Source of the DNA: Stratiolaelaps scimitus
Lineage: Eukaryota > Arthropoda > Arachnida > Mesostigmata > Laelapidae
NCBI GenBank assembly: GCA_019614645.1
Contig: JABWDB010000013.1
Coordinates: 4,206,501 to 4,270,500 of the forward strand
Length of the DNA stretch: 64,000 nucleotides
Direction of reading: 5' to 3'
Part shown: positions 48,832-61,779 of the stretch, piece after piece
Layout: the number at the start of each line of letters is the position of its first letter
Position numbering within the stretch: position 1 is the first letter of the stretch
The notes under the pieces: model-generated
Seen by the model: only the letters and a program-made list of their open reading frames with translations
Told to the model about the DNA's origin: nothing
The model's database searches: none
Program-made: the position numbers and the translations under genes

Positions 48832-48900
48832 TCACGCAGCGGGGCTCGAACCTGTATTCTGTGCTTACCATTAGAGCTCACTTAGGTCATTAGCACATGG
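48832..48900 (-). other. tRNA-like relic / SINE head
   Basis: On the minus strand, TGAGCTCTAATGGTAAGCA (a good box A) is followed after about a dozen bases by GGTTCGAGCCCC (a good box B). The anticodon arm is missing, so it is not a tRNA. The two spaced polymerase III promoter boxes fit a tRNA-derived SINE. Confidence 0.38.
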
Positions 48901-51290
48901 TAAGAATTAATTTCGTAGAAAGGTCATCTTTGACAATCTATTAAGTATCTAACAAGTAAAGCTGCTAACCAAGCCGTTTCAGCTTGGTGTTTCTTTCACA
49001 TGCCATGTATTGTCATTCCTTGCCAACGTATTTTATTTCCCTACAACTGTCCGCGAGCATCAATATAACACTTACGAGCACCGGTTGTCAAGGCTAACAA
49101 CGTTTATAAATACATATATCGCATTTCACAGCCATTGCTGCTGCAACCGTTGGTCGGTCGCAGGTCGAAGCTGTGAGTTGCACCCAGCGACAGTGTCACG
49201 ATGCCGCTATATCTGGCACACACGAGACACCCGATGTGAGGTCACACGCCAACGGGAACATTTGTGTGCATGCTGGTACAAAAGACTAAGTTACTGCCTG
49301 ATGGCTTACGATGTACGGAGAGCAAACAGCCTTCCATCCCGTGTATCAGCCTAGCTAATGAAAGAAGCCGCGGAACACGACCGTATGCACAGTGGCTCTG
49401 GCGGCGAATGACGCGCTGGTAAGCAAACTGACACAAAAGAGTAAGATGAATCTAGAGGAAGATGGCAAGGTCAACAGTTACCGGCCGAGACAACCACAGA
49501 CCAGGCGAAAGTCAACGACAGAAGCAATGGGAATGAGAACGAGAAGTTATCCTTTTCGGTGACTAGATCTATCCAGATTAACAGGCCAGCAGGAAAACTA
49601 AGTGGATCAACGCGGATGGCCAACTCGCGGTAGGATCTCAATGTAACGGAAAATGAGGGGAAAATTCTTCTGATCCACGCAGATAGGCGAAGACCATAAA
49701 CGCAGGAAAATAGCGGCAAGAATACACAGTCAGATGCCTAGACGGAGAGATCAGCCCAGCAAAAGCCGAACAAGCGAGAAAAAGTATGGTATCGGAGCGA
49801 GCGCAAGATATAAGGGTAAGAGGAATCTATCGAATGAACAAATATCCGTGACAGCTTGAGGAGATTCTTCCAATATGTAAACGCTAAATGCTTATACTAG
49901 AACGGGGTGGGATAGCTCGGGCTTTCGTAAAGACACACAGGTTTATGCTGGCCTTATGTCAAGTGATGGCGGGGATGAACGAACTAACAGGGGAACGAAC
50001 CAGGTGGCTAAATGGGGGGAATCAACTCGGGGACATGTAACAGTAGACTTCACTATCAACAGCATGTACTGAAGGATTGACCACACATGCAGGTGTAGCA
50101 TATACAACATGACTAAGTGTACCAGGTAGTATCCAAAATGACCCCAGAGCTATGCTAGATGGTGGACCCGTTGACGCATCATATAACGATTTAGAGGGGG
50201 TTAAAGTGGACATTGAGAAATAATATTTTGTGAAACTTGAGGAAAAGCTAGACCATAAGGCAAAGTCCGTTGCGATGGTCATATGCGACAGGATCACTTG
50301 GAAGGGCAGTACATCTTATTTTTTTGTTTAAGAAGTATAAGCGAATATCCATCAAGGACACTTGTATTAAAGACTACTACCTTCTAAAAGTCTTGGACCT
50401 GTTTAGGACTGGTTTGGCACTGAATTACGATTACAAATGAGGGCTTCAGGGAGGAGGCTCATGATGGTACTCTGTCTGTCATTGGTTGTCCATCCCGTTC
50501 CATCCTTTTGTAGAGTTTCTCGCCTGTACACACACACTCTCTGTTCATTGCGGAGTTGGGCCTACGCGTTTCCTGTGTGCCTGACTGCGAGAGAGCATAC
50601 TTCTTCTAGTTCTTTTGTCTGACTCGTGAGACATCCATCACCGTTTCCTTTAACGGAGATAGATGACACCTTGTTGTTTATAGTATCGCCTTTCAGTTAG
50701 TTGTTGATTATCAGAGGGACCTCCAGCATGCCCAACCTTACGAGTTGTGCAGCGACACCTCCCGCTAACTCTTCGTGCAATAATCTGGGTAGCCGCGCTC
50801 TCTTTAACCTATCCTTTTTTTTTTCTAAGGATTACCTCCGCTTGGTTTGCACCTCTGTTCTGTTGTTCCTTTGCTGCGCTGGTGTGGGTACATCGCCTCG
50901 GGGTCCTTCGACCAGCCCTCGTATCATTATTTGGTCACAGTGCGTGGGGCCCTGGTGTCATCGAAAGCGCTGCTGTCGGCCAGTTTGGATTTTCGGTCTT
51001 ATTCGGTGCCCGTCTTGTAAAATGCGCAGATTCGCCCACTGGGTCTTTGTGATTACGCACAGTCACCTTGAGTAAAACACGAAAAAAAAACAGCGTGGAT
51101 TAACATGCATGTCTTCTCAGCCACACGGGAAGATGGATTGTTGACATAATGTGACATGAGACTGTAACGTACGGGTACCACGTGACATCAGAAAAACGAG
51201 GAGCGCTGAAGAAAGAAATGATTAGTCACACACCAGTGCCCGTCAAATGAAGAAATTATGAAGGTTTGTCACATTATAACGAGTTCCGTA
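48901..51290. other. Gene-free stretch
   Basis: An A/G-rich part (49420-50020) is followed by mixed sequence. Two overlapping plus-strand frames (50701-51075, 50747-51052) show no motif. A minus-strand frame at 50022-50297 was considered as a reverse-transcriptase relic and rejected. Confidence 0.4.
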
Positions 51291-52110
51291 AAAGTCACTT
51301 CAGGGTTTTAGGTGGGCATAAAAGACAGATACTGTCAAACTTAGAGATGTATTAGAAAGTACGTTGCATGTCGTTATGTCTTGAAGATGTCCAGAAGATG
51401 GCTGTCCCGGGACTTCTCGGCATTGTCACCAATTTCGATGACTATTTGACATAAATTGGCCGGTGTTATCGAAATCTCCAGCCGGATATTTCCTTGACCT
51501 CGTCGATGGAAACGGGCTTACAGACATACACCTTGCTCTTCAAAAACGCTTTAGGAAATGGTCCAGCAGTGTGGATTTTGGACAGGAGGTATGATTGGAG
51601 CGCATTTTTCGACTGCACAGTGAACGGTGATCGCTACCAACACATGTTGACGGTCTTTCTGTGGCCACAACTTACTTAGTTAGACTTGGATAATACGTGT
51701 TTCCAACAGGACGGGGAGACCAGCCATACTGCGGGCCCCATAATCGAGCTGCTCCATCGGGAGTTTGGTGAGCGTGTTACCTCCTAAAAAGCAGACGTTC
51801 CTTATCCGCCTGCGTCACCCTTGGACTTTTCCTCTGGGGTGATTTGAAGAGCAAGGTGTCCGACGGTAAGCTCGCTAATATCGGCGAAATTGAAGGAAAA
51901 TATCCGGTAGTAGATTTCGAATAGCGATTTATTCCAAAAAGTCGTCCAAAATGTTATATCTCGTACAGACAATGCCGAAAAGTCCTGGGGCAGCCATCTC
52001 CGGACATCACCTTTCAGACACAATGGGATGCGAGGTACCTCCTAATAAAACATTGACCATACCTAGTCTATTTTGTATTTTATGTCTATCTGAAACCCTG
52101 AAGTGACTTT
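51291..52110 (+). mobile_element. 820-bp Tc1/mariner-superfamily derivative with DD41D-type motifs
   Basis: The left end (51291-51330, AAAGTCACTTCAGGGTTTTA) is the imperfect complement of the right end (52071-52110, closing with AAACCCTGAAGTGACTTT). The outer 17 or so bases match exactly. A TA flanks the left end (51289-51290); the right flank no longer shows it. The interior encodes only the C-terminal half of a transposase, so the copy is internally deleted. Confidence 0.82.
51539..52040 (+). pseudogene. Transposase C-terminal half, DD41D type
   Basis: Readable blocks in order: TVNGDRYQHMLTVFLWPQL, a stop, LDLDNTCFQQDGETSHTA (second catalytic aspartate), IIELLHREFGERVTS, a stop, YPPASPLDF (third aspartate, about four residues missing before it). 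After a one-base frameshift FLWGDLKSKVSDGK follows, then near the end KVVQNVISRT. These blocks match the transposases whose catalytic spacing is DD41D, often called the rosa group. The DNA-binding domain and first catalytic aspartate are absent. Confidence 0.75.
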
Positions 52111-52754
52111 CACCGCACCTGTTAGTTCACTTGGTCCAATATTCAGCAAGAGAGCTCAGCAGCCCTGTGAGCAGATGATTTGAAACATGGACCTTTCTAG
52201 AATACAATGTAACTCAGAACAAATAGGGAAAGAACAGAGGCGCAAAATCGAGGCTTGACAAGAAAACGTCATCCAGAAGGAAATGCATTTCAAATGGGAG
52301 ATACAAAAAAAAAAATGAAAATACCCCCCTGAAGTTCAGGAAGAGTAATTGAGAGGACGGATTTTTGAGTAAAGCAGGAAAATATGTGGGGAAATACGGT
52401 GGAACAAAAGTCGGTGATCATCGGGAGGGGCATAAGCTACAGTCATTATGTATGGATAACGACGGTACGCAAATGATTCGATAGCTGTAGGTCAGGTGAA
52501 GGGCGGAACCCCTAAGAACGAAACAAGAACAAACTCGTAGCAGATTACAGAGTATATAGATGACAAGTGCTAAATAAAACTGTAAATGAAAACGTGCCTC
52601 ATGGAGACGACAAGCGTAGACATTGTATCAAAGGATGTGATTCTTTGCACATCCACAGTAAAGAGGAGTTCGTTTTGACGGTATGAAGTTAGATAAGGCA
52701 TAATTAGCGTGCGAAGTACTGTGGCATACGAATGTATAGGCGTGGACAGTTTAT
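52111..52754. other. Gene-free stretch
   Basis: A-rich; nothing recognised. Confidence 0.45.
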
Positions 52755-52755
52755 T

Positions 52756-52820
<65 letters not shown>
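52755..52820. repeat. (TA)n(GA)n compound microsatellite
   Basis: TA run to about 52797, then GA run to 52820. Confidence 0.95.
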
Positions 52821-53152
52821 TAATAATGCAATCGAGTGAAACCACTACAGCGATGGTGGCAAATGCAGACATTGAATGTTAACAAGTTTACATTCAATGG
52901 GCGAGCCTGGGGCCCCAGGGTGAGCCTAAGTCTCGACCCGACAGCGAATGGGTCTTCACGCAGCCGTGGTTGCCGCTAGGCAGCAGCAGCAGCACCACTA
53001 CTAAAACATGAGCCTCGGCGACTGTGCGTTAGGTAGACGATGGGAGCTCGTAGAAGGGGAGGCTCATGCGGGTCTTAAGGAAAGCGAGAAGGGCTCCAAA
53101 GACGATGTGGAAACGGAAACCTAGAGAGTAAGAGGGAAAGAGACAGCCTGAG

Positions 53153-53174
53153 ACAGAGAGAGAGAGAGAGAGAG
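53153..53174. repeat. (GA)n microsatellite
   Basis: About eleven GA units. Confidence 0.9.
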
Positions 53175-53748
53175 TTAGAATAAAGAGGTTCACTGTGGGG
53201 CACAGGCGGAGGTCAAGGGTGAGTTAGAGCCGCGGGTGGCTGATGGAGCTACGTATGGAGAAAGGTTAAGAGCAACCCTTTAGCACAGAATTACCAAGTC
53301 GACCAAATGCCACCTAGCCACCACCACCACCACCGCACGCCCGTACGGGCATACTAAGTAGGCCAGCCTCTGCTGCCGCTCCTACTACTATATAAGGTAG
53401 CGCTGTTGTTATTTGCAAGGTGTACGCGAGATGGTCGGCGCTTGGCTACTGGCAAACGGTGCCGGTGATGGCGGCAACGGTTGATCATCATCATAATATG
53501 CTAAATCGAAACTTTTGGTGCAGTCTTTGAATAAGAAATATTCGTAGATGTTATTTCGGCTTTTTCGTAGACGATCGTTGCGCGTTGAGCTAGATTTTAT
53601 ATCGATAGGGGGTTCTATGCGGAAGTTTGAGCGGTTGGTACCGAACAACCAGATACTTCGTGGTTTCGGTGTCCACTCAAATTGAAGGTTGGCGATTATG
53701 GATCCCGGCTGTCAGCTCCAGTTGAGATATATAATAGTTATAAAATGA

Positions 53749-53776
53749 ATATATATATCTATATATATATATATAA
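53749..53776. repeat. (TA)n microsatellite, interrupted
   Basis: TA runs broken by C. Confidence 0.85.
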
Positions 53777-53854
53777 TTTTGTTCCATTTTTACGTTCTGG
53801 ACAACAGAACGTAATACAAATATAATATGAAAACATAACCTGGAGCTGAGAGTA

Positions 53855-53857
<3 letters not shown>

Positions 53858-53896
<39 letters not shown>
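53858..53896. repeat. (AT)n microsatellite
   Basis: About 19 AT units. Confidence 0.95.
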
Positions 53897-53899
<3 letters not shown>

Positions 53900-54109
53900 C
53901 ATATTTTATATTAATCACAGCTGATCCATCGACGCTCACTACTAATTCAATCTCACACGACCAAGCAAACGCTGAACTACTGCGTCTAGTGTTCTTCAGC
54001 GAAATCACGCTGTGCAAGTTCTACATTTTCGAGAGAAACACGCTCTCGTGATAGAAATTGACACAACGTAAGTAAAAATTGCTGTTCACCTCGTCTCGAT
54101 AAGTCTAAT

Positions 54110-54511
54110 TTATGTCAGTAGGCATATTGCACCGGAGGCGTGGGGTGGTACCCGCAGTCGGGCGTGTAGACTCAGCGGGGTCCGCCACGGCTTGAGCGTT
54201 GCCTGAATATCGACTCCTTTGGTCGTCCGGTCCTTTCGAATACCCGTGCGATGTTCCATGTCCGATGTAAAAATTTGCTTTGCCTCGCGCCCAGTTCTTT
54301 CCCTAACGACGTAACGGCGGAGCGTATTAAAGCGGACGTGGCCCATCGATAAGACGAACGGACCCTTTCTCATGGGCCGCCGGACGCGCTTCACTTGAAG
54401 GCGGCCTAAGTGGGACGACGTTCTTGACCGGGAAAAGCAATCGCTGTTCAGCGACCCGCAATTATCGTGCCTAAAGGCTGCCAATGCAAGCGGCACTACT
54501 GAGCCTTCCAC
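54110..54511 (-). other. Isolated GC-rich open frame (133 codons), coding status uncertain
   Basis: This open frame coincides with a sharply bounded GC-rich block in AT-rich surroundings and has no simple repeats. The translation is basic and of ordinary composition, without low-complexity runs (for example GPFVLSMGHVRFNTLRRYVV in the middle). The frame has an internal ATG; a possible acceptor (TCACTTTAG) sits just upstream of 54511. It ends in TAA. I recognise no family. It could be an exon, a transposon fragment or chance. Confidence 0.28.
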
Positions 54512-57500
54512 TAAAGTGACTCAGTTCTCTCTGTTCTTTGAGATGCGTAAGGGGAGGCGTGCCTCTAAGAATATTCGTTATTCGTTTTTATTTTTTTGTT
54601 ATTCGAACAATAATTTATTAACGCCAAGTTTACACGGGTGCCGACAGAAGTCTAACACAGCTAATTTGATGTGGGCACTTTGCCAGCTTGCGACTGCTAG
54701 AAATGATCATAAAGATAATAACACCTATACACTCTCTCCTTCACGGATCTCTCTCGCGCTCGAAGTTGTTGTTCATTTTTTTTATCACATAATTAGACAC
54801 TGGGACAGGTTCGCTCTGGCTGCTACGTCTAGCAGTAGGCATGTGAAATTGCACTCATCGGCTGTAATCAATCGACAAGTTTGATAATCCGCTCGGTTAC
54901 TTTTGCCGAGGCTGGATTAGCAAACGTGGCATGGGGGAGGACGGACGACGAGGAAAGCTAATTAAAATCACACGCGATTTCATCTGTCTGAATCCCCGGC
55001 ATAAATACGAATCTAAACTATATCTAGGTGTTTGTATTGCAGCAGCTACGAACGTTTCCGATAATACTGGATCTGTCATCAATATTGACTTCGAGCGAAA
55101 TGTGTAGAAATTGCTAATCCGTGTGGAATTGAAAAGTTCCAACTTATGAAATATGCTAGTCACCATATCCTGTATTCGACGGCGGGGTAAAACTGTCACA
55201 TTCAATATTCAGGGTAAATAAAATTGAATTCCTAAAAGAATATTGTAAAATAAGCCGTTTTACTTCAGCTATATTTTTAAGGATACATCTCGCAATGAAA
55301 AATACGATAGCAATAATCATTTTTTAAAGAAGGTTATCTCATCCAAATGATTACCTCCATTAGCGAGATTCGGAATATAAAAAATATTAGTAACTGCCTA
55401 CTGTAACTGGTTGATAAATTAAGCGGTATGAAATTAATCCGTATTCCAACTCGAATCAAATCAAATGCGCTAATCATATTAACTAGCGAATACCACTACA
55501 ATCTTAAAGATTATCTTAAATCAATCTTAAATCTTACAATACTAAAGAGACGCGTTCGTAGAGGCAAGGAACACATTCGAAAGAGATTTCTCGTTTCGAG
55601 TGTTCTCTGACACCGACGGCAGATATCGAATCGTTGAATATCGAGGAAATGATTATGGTATCCATTCTCGGCGGTACGACTAGACGTTAAGCGACTGTTG
55701 ACGAACACCGTTCAACTAGTTCGTGTCCGTCTTATAAACTGCCGCCTATAATAGTCAACGCTAAATGGGAAGGGATTCAACAGTGAAAAAGAGAGTCGTG
55801 CCCTCCATCAATGAGATAAGAAAATTCCAGCCCACAAATATACATACATACTATGAGCTCCTATAGAACGTATTCTACGCTGCACCAGGCCGAGTGAATC
55901 CAATTTGGTCAATATCCTTGGAGACACCTCACTAGTCAAGGTATACCGTTCGTATGGAAACAATCAGATAGAGACAACGGTAGATGACGTAGGCTCAAAG
56001 GAAAATCTATTTCCATGAGTCGAAGAAAATAACAGCGGAAGTGACATAGATGGAGTGGGCAAAAATTGGCGTTGGTTCCCACCGGGGCCAATGTGCAATT
56101 GGGTTCTGGAGAAAGGCGCGTCTCAATCGGGATCCCGTACGAGTAGATTTGGTTGGGCTGCAGCTTAGATTGACGCGAAAAATAAGGCAGGTTTTGTGCG
56201 AAATCCAAACCTTGCATACGTAGTCATTGTCTCTGATTAGAGTGGTTGGCATACCTTAGATTACCCGCTGCTACAAATCTACTACAGTCCTTAATTAGGA
56301 GCTAGATGAATGGTGACATTGAGCAAAAGTTGGTTGCGCATCCTCCAAAAGCACGACCTGCAAATACTACTTGGTACCGGGCATCACCGATGTATAATAT
56401 CTATAACTAAAGCCAAACGACACGAGAATTTAACGAGAGCTGCAATGATTGTTTCAAGATCACGCTTTCACTGCAAATATTATAAGTAAATATTAATAAC
56501 ATAGTCGGTCCCCAATTCGTAATCTTGGCATAACCTCAGCACCCTTATCTAGCACTATATACAACACGTCTCCGAAACGGAGTGCGCCCGAAACGATCTA
56601 CCCCTTTGACCTGAGTTCAAAGGGCTTACGCCGACACTGCCAAGCTAATCAGAGCGAACAAAGCCTCCTGATTGAACCGAAAACTGACCTATAGGCTTTG
56701 CCTTTTTGGGATGGTCTGCGGAAAATATCGTTTTCTCTCATAAGCTGTCCAAAACTAGCGCTCGTATCGTGACGTCGTGAGCTTGGTTTTACCCTAGGTT
56801 GACGATGCAGTACCTTGAATTGTTCTATTTTTTTTTGTATCAATGAAACAAGCCATTAATTGCACTCTTTGGTATTTTTCACGCGGGTTTCCATTGACCC
56901 TCGTTAGTCTCCTCCTGTACCTAGTCCCGTTTTTCTGGCCTGGCTGTTTGCTATTGTGCTGTAGTGTTTTCTTGAACAATACGTGTGTAACTTCCAAACA
57001 TCGGGCCAGTCTCTTACTTAACCATTGTTTAATTAGGGCGATGATTTGATATTTGCCCTCCTCTTCAAGTTATATTGGAATGCTCTTTTGATTACTTTTA
57101 TGAGAATACGACATGCTTTTGCCGCGTTGACATGCTTGTAGTATGTAGTTATGTACATTTAGCCTTAATGAGGCAATAACAAAAATAATTGTAATTAATG
57201 GCAAATAGATGAAACTGGAGTATGATGCGCAAACGACCAATCAACAACTATGTGGTACATGTCAGAGAAATTAAGTATTGTAGGAATGGCAGTTCCTTTA
57301 GTAAACCGTTACCTCAACCTTATAATTCCGGACTGACTCACAGCCAACGTTTAACGTCCACGGTACTGCTTTCGGCATTGCTTCATAAGACAAATGCAAA
57401 TTTGCAACCTCAACCTTAACAGCGTTCTGCAAATATTATATTCGCAAACTGGCAACAGCGCAGCTGTCGCCTGCATCCCCAATAATTACACTCTATAATA

Positions 57501-57600
57501 GTGTAGGTTGCGAGTGCTCTGTATATACCTCAATCAAAAGATCAATAGAGAGACTCTTCTATTGTTATTATTATTTATTTTGATAAAAAAAATGCTCGTC
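54512..57600. other. Gene-free AT-rich stretch
   Basis: Small direct repeats of ATCTTAAA (about 55500-55535); otherwise nothing recognised on either strand. Confidence 0.45.
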
Positions 57601-57608
57601 CTGCAGAA

Positions 57609-58118
57609 TTACTGGCAATGATTAAACATCAGAGCAGCCGACCGGATCTGTCCACCAGAGACAAATCTACATAGGAACGATTTACACTCTAAAAGTGAGA
57701 AAAAGCCAGGTGACCCAATAGTTAGATAAGTATTGAATGATGTCGCCTTATCAAAGGCGTTCGCGACATCCAAGAAGCCACTTGCACTCACCACAGTTGC
57801 CTTCAGCCATAACCGCCCACAGCGGGATAGGAAACCGAATTGATTTGGAAAGAGCAGTCTCTAAGAGCCTACAAATGATCGTAGGTGAGCCAAAACATAG
57901 CGCACATATAGACGAGGGTATTAGTTCTGGGCCACTAGGAGGTCGGATAATTTGTTAGATCCTTTGTTCTTATCAAATCGGGTTAGTATCGCCCTCTTGA
58001 ATTCCAACGGTGATACGCCTGTGGACAATAATATATAAGGAGTGGATAAATATACTGCCGCCGTATGCCGGTCTATTGATCTCGTATGTCGCACGATCTG
58101 TGTCGACATCTCCTCCAA
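57609..58118 (-). pseudogene. LINE (non-LTR retrotransposon) reverse-transcriptase fragment
   Basis: The upstream part (about 57925-58030) reads GVSPLEFKRAILTRFDKNKG, like the KAPGPDG-containing start of LINE reverse transcriptases. After frame disruptions, NQFGF (about 57835-57850) and then FLDVANAFDKA (about 57745-57775) give the classic motif A, with the metal-binding aspartate and the AFD signature. IGSPGFFSLL and SFLCRFVSG follow, matching the next conserved helix. The frame ends at 57609 before the GVPQGS and YADD boxes. The fragment is inactive and probably a 5'- and 3'-truncated old insertion. Confidence 0.68.
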
Positions 58119-61104
58119 TTCTCATAGTGGAACAAGAACATCGTATGCGTTGAGAGACGAGTTATGCCAAGGCATTACCGAAACGACCAAGGAAAATGGG
58201 ATGACGGAGGCGCGGCTGCGAAGGCGGCGGCTGAGGCTGAAACCGGCTCCGTTGAACAAAGCGAGCACAACGGCCACAGTGGGTTCAAAACTTGACACGT
58301 GCGCTGTCGACTGTAAAATGTGTTCAAATGGATGGACTGAGAACAATGGAGTTTCGCTTGCTTGCTTTCCACGTTCACTTTGCCACATCGCCATGCAGCT
58401 GGTACCGCTTATCGTGTCGTATCGAAGGGGCTTCCCGTGTTTGGCTCCGTGTACCTGTGTGGGTGGGTGGCTGTGTCCGCCCCGAACTGTCCACCCCGCT
58501 TGCTTCGGCTGTCGCGCAGCCAGGTTAGACCAGCCTGGCTTCTAGGAGTGATTTGTGAAAGTGGATTAGCACTGGTTCGAGGAGGCTCGGTGAACCCGAG
58601 TCGAGAGGAACGGACCGATGTAAGGATCGGTAAACTAATCCATGCTATCATTGAAAATGACACCAGACCGTTGCCTCCCAGTGTGCAGGAATGCACAGCA
58701 GGTATTCAACCTCTGTGTGCCGAAGTCGACTCTGTCGAATCGTTAAGAACTTCGCTTTTTTATGCTTGTTTTTGACCCCAGAGGATCTGGCGCGTGTCAA
58801 GAGTTGTTGAAGTATCATGCATTTGTCACCACCACAGCGGAGTAAATGATATTGCTAGTTTTTTGATTTTATGCAAAATATGTGGGATTAACTTATCAGA
58901 AAGCAATTTTGCGTTTCTTGGCTCCCTAGAGCTTCTTGCGGTAAGTTCCGTAAGTCCGGTAAGTCAATGATGCAACGACTATTCGATTTTTGCTCGAGTT
59001 GGATTCCCGTAGCAGTTACTTGCTGAAGGTCTTTTATTTAGAAAATATTTTGATAATGCGTCGTCCGATGTTTGAGGGCTACCTGAATGACTTCAGAGGA
59101 CCGGGTATCTAGTGACTGACAGACCCACTCTCTGCACATGTGGCTTCCTCAGAGACTAATTAATATCAAACAGATCCCCAAAACAGCCAAATTGTCGATT
59201 TCGTCACGGCGATAACCCTACTACAGTGTCATGCTCTCTGCAAAGCTGGAGAAGAAGATACGCGTGTTCTACATGAACGAAATCCTCACTGAGCAAGTTG
59301 ATCTGAGTTATACCAAGCCGATCCGAATCCCTTGATCCCCTTTACATGATCACTTCGCCTCATTATACAGCACTACAAACAAGATAATTATTGTTGGTTA
59401 TATTAGCTTTGTGTTAAGGGAATTCTGGAATCTACTTTATAGTTTGTACTGCTTAATAACAATGACCTCTTCTTGAACCTAGAATAAATCTACAGGATGG
59501 TCAATAATTACTGCGCAGTCGTTTGCGACAAGCGAGCGAACATTTCGTTTATAACTGGAATGTTGCGAAGAACCTTTTTTTAACCACTTTTATATATAAT
59601 ATATAGTCCACGTCGAAACGATTTGACTAGTGAATTTTGTGGAATGTGTAATATATTTTTGGCAAAAAAAAGCAACACGAAATACTTTTTAATTGGCTCG
59701 CTTCATTTTGATCTTGCACTCCATTTTGTCATGTGTCGTTCCTCTCAGCTGTGCACTAGGGTGGGTTCACCTGGTAGTGTAATGCTGCAACAAATTGACG
59801 GCTTGCAATCGAACTGTCTAGACCGGAAAGGTAAATTTTCCGGTCCAACGTCCAATGGGGATGTCTAGGCTTAAAAACAACTTGCCTTCTCCGCAGAAAC
59901 GGACGGCGTATGATACATTCTCTAGAATGTGGGAATGGGCAACCAAGATAGTCGCCTTGCCAACAGCTGTCCTCATTTTTATTGAGTTTGCATAGTGTAA
60001 CTGGTTGTAGATTCCGATACATGATTTAGGAATAGGTGGCATAATTTCTCAAGTGTTCTAAAACAGTCCCGAATCATGGGGTTCCATAGTGGAGACTCTC
60101 GGTTCCACCGACAACATCTTTCGGGTAACGATAGTTAAGCATCGCATTTATAACGTTGGCTGTAACAGAGTTCGCAAGAATACTCCATATAGTACTAATG
60201 TAACATCGTTATTATAATATAATCCCGATGAGAAGGTATCATATTCATTTTGTGATATAAATCTAAAGGACGTATCAGCTGAAGGCTGTCCGAACGATGG
60301 AAAATGATCCCTTAAAAGCGATCGCATCCGAGTGTGCCCGCTTGAGACTCACGCTGTTCTCACTTACATGTATATGAGTGTGTGCGCATATATGTGTGCT
60401 CTAGTGAAGAATCGAACTCCCGCTATATATTGGCATATATCTGACCTGCTTGTATTTAACATGGGCACTTTCATATGTGTGGACGTACGTAGATATACTA
60501 GGTGTCCTGTAGGAGGTAAGAAACGCACTCTCGAAGGTGAGGACATTCGCAGGGGCTCATTCGCCCTCTATGGAGCCTTAGGTCAAACCATTCTCTCGTC
60601 GTTACAGTTTAGTATCTCATGTTGACGGCACTGGTCTCGCAAAATACTAGTCTCTCTTGTTATCGAAATGTTCAACTATCTATCTTATTCCTCCATGCAA
60701 CTGGCGTGGCCAGGGATTTCCTTGTAAATGACTCTTATTTATGCCATCATCAAACTGTCTACGAAGAACTTCTCTAGTCCACTTCGCCCCCATCGAGCGT
60801 CTAGCTCATGGGCTCACTAATATACCTAAATGTTGTTTATAGGCTGCTTCTTGCTGATGCCGCCGCCTCTGTTGTTAACTGAACATCGATGAGAGACGCT
60901 CTTAAGCAGGACAGGTTCTACAAATTGGCTGTAAAAAGGATACTGACATAAAGAGGAACTGATCCGTTCTATTGTCGGCAGACCTTGGGTGGAACCTCGA
61001 AGCATTATCTGGCGTGATATTGTATATATATATATAATGAATCTATACATTCATTAAAATTATACATTGTTCATTGTTTTTCCCTGAAATATTAATTGAT
61101 TATG

Positions 61105-61107
<3 letters not shown>
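58119..61107. other. Gene-free stretch
   Basis: Moderately GC-rich to about 58700, then AT-rich. A 167-codon plus-strand frame (58042-58545) overlaps minus-strand frames of similar length and contains no motif. Some of the DNA next to the LINE fragment may belong to the same insertion. Confidence 0.4.

Positions 61108-61150
<43 letters not shown>
61108..61150. repeat. (AT)n microsatellite
   Basis: About 21 AT units; a shorter run lies at 61022-61037. Confidence 0.95.
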
Positions 61151-61156
<6 letters not shown>

Positions 61157-61779
61157 ATGTATGGCTGCCACGATATATTAAACACAAACGAAAGTGAATA
61201 CTATGCGCAGACATACATGCGTGCTCGCATGCACCGTAATGCTCTACAGGGCATCCATTTATTCTCATTGAACACGGCGCCATAATCAGCTACCTCGATT
61301 TGAGTTGCTCTTTTAAACTGCAGTTGTTGCGACACTTTTAGTACCCATACTCTGCAACATCACGTTATTGTTCTTTCTGCCTCGAACTGTGTCCTTTTTG
61401 CCAGCAGCTGCTGCTTCTCTTCATCTTCTTCCTTTGTCCCATTCTTCAGAGGATTTGCCGCAGGACAGGCTCCCCTGCTCGTTCCCGTCCAAGATTCACA
61501 ATCAGGTGTACTCACGCTCGACTACGTTTTGTGTAAATGAAGTGAATGTTTACGGTAGTGGCAGTGACTCTGGTCAACGTTACCGCTTTCCCTGTTATTG
61601 TTTTGTGCCAGCTGTTTCTGTGGCTGAATGCGTGTGTGTGTGAATCAAGCGACGCCCTTCGTATCTGCCTGTGTGTCCCTGCCTATGTATATTTCTCAGA
61701 TGAACTTGTTTGCTGCAATACGCACCTACAGTAGTAGAACTACCACTAATACTACGACTGGCACGACACGAACAACGGC
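61151..61779. other. Gene-free stretch
   Basis: Mixed composition; nothing recognised. Confidence 0.4.

Larger units (their letters stand above)
52821..54109. other. Gene-free stretch
   Basis: A GC-richer part (52900-53400) with CAG and CCA triplets is followed by AT-rich DNA with the microsatellites listed separately. Confidence 0.4.

Noticed and set aside
50022..50297. Minus-strand frame vaguely like the start of a LINE reverse transcriptase
   Set aside because: Only PSKS and GPPSSI hint at it; motif A and later blocks are absent.
58042..58545. 167-codon plus-strand frame
   Set aside because: Minus-strand frames of similar length overlap it and part of it is antisense to the LINE fragment.
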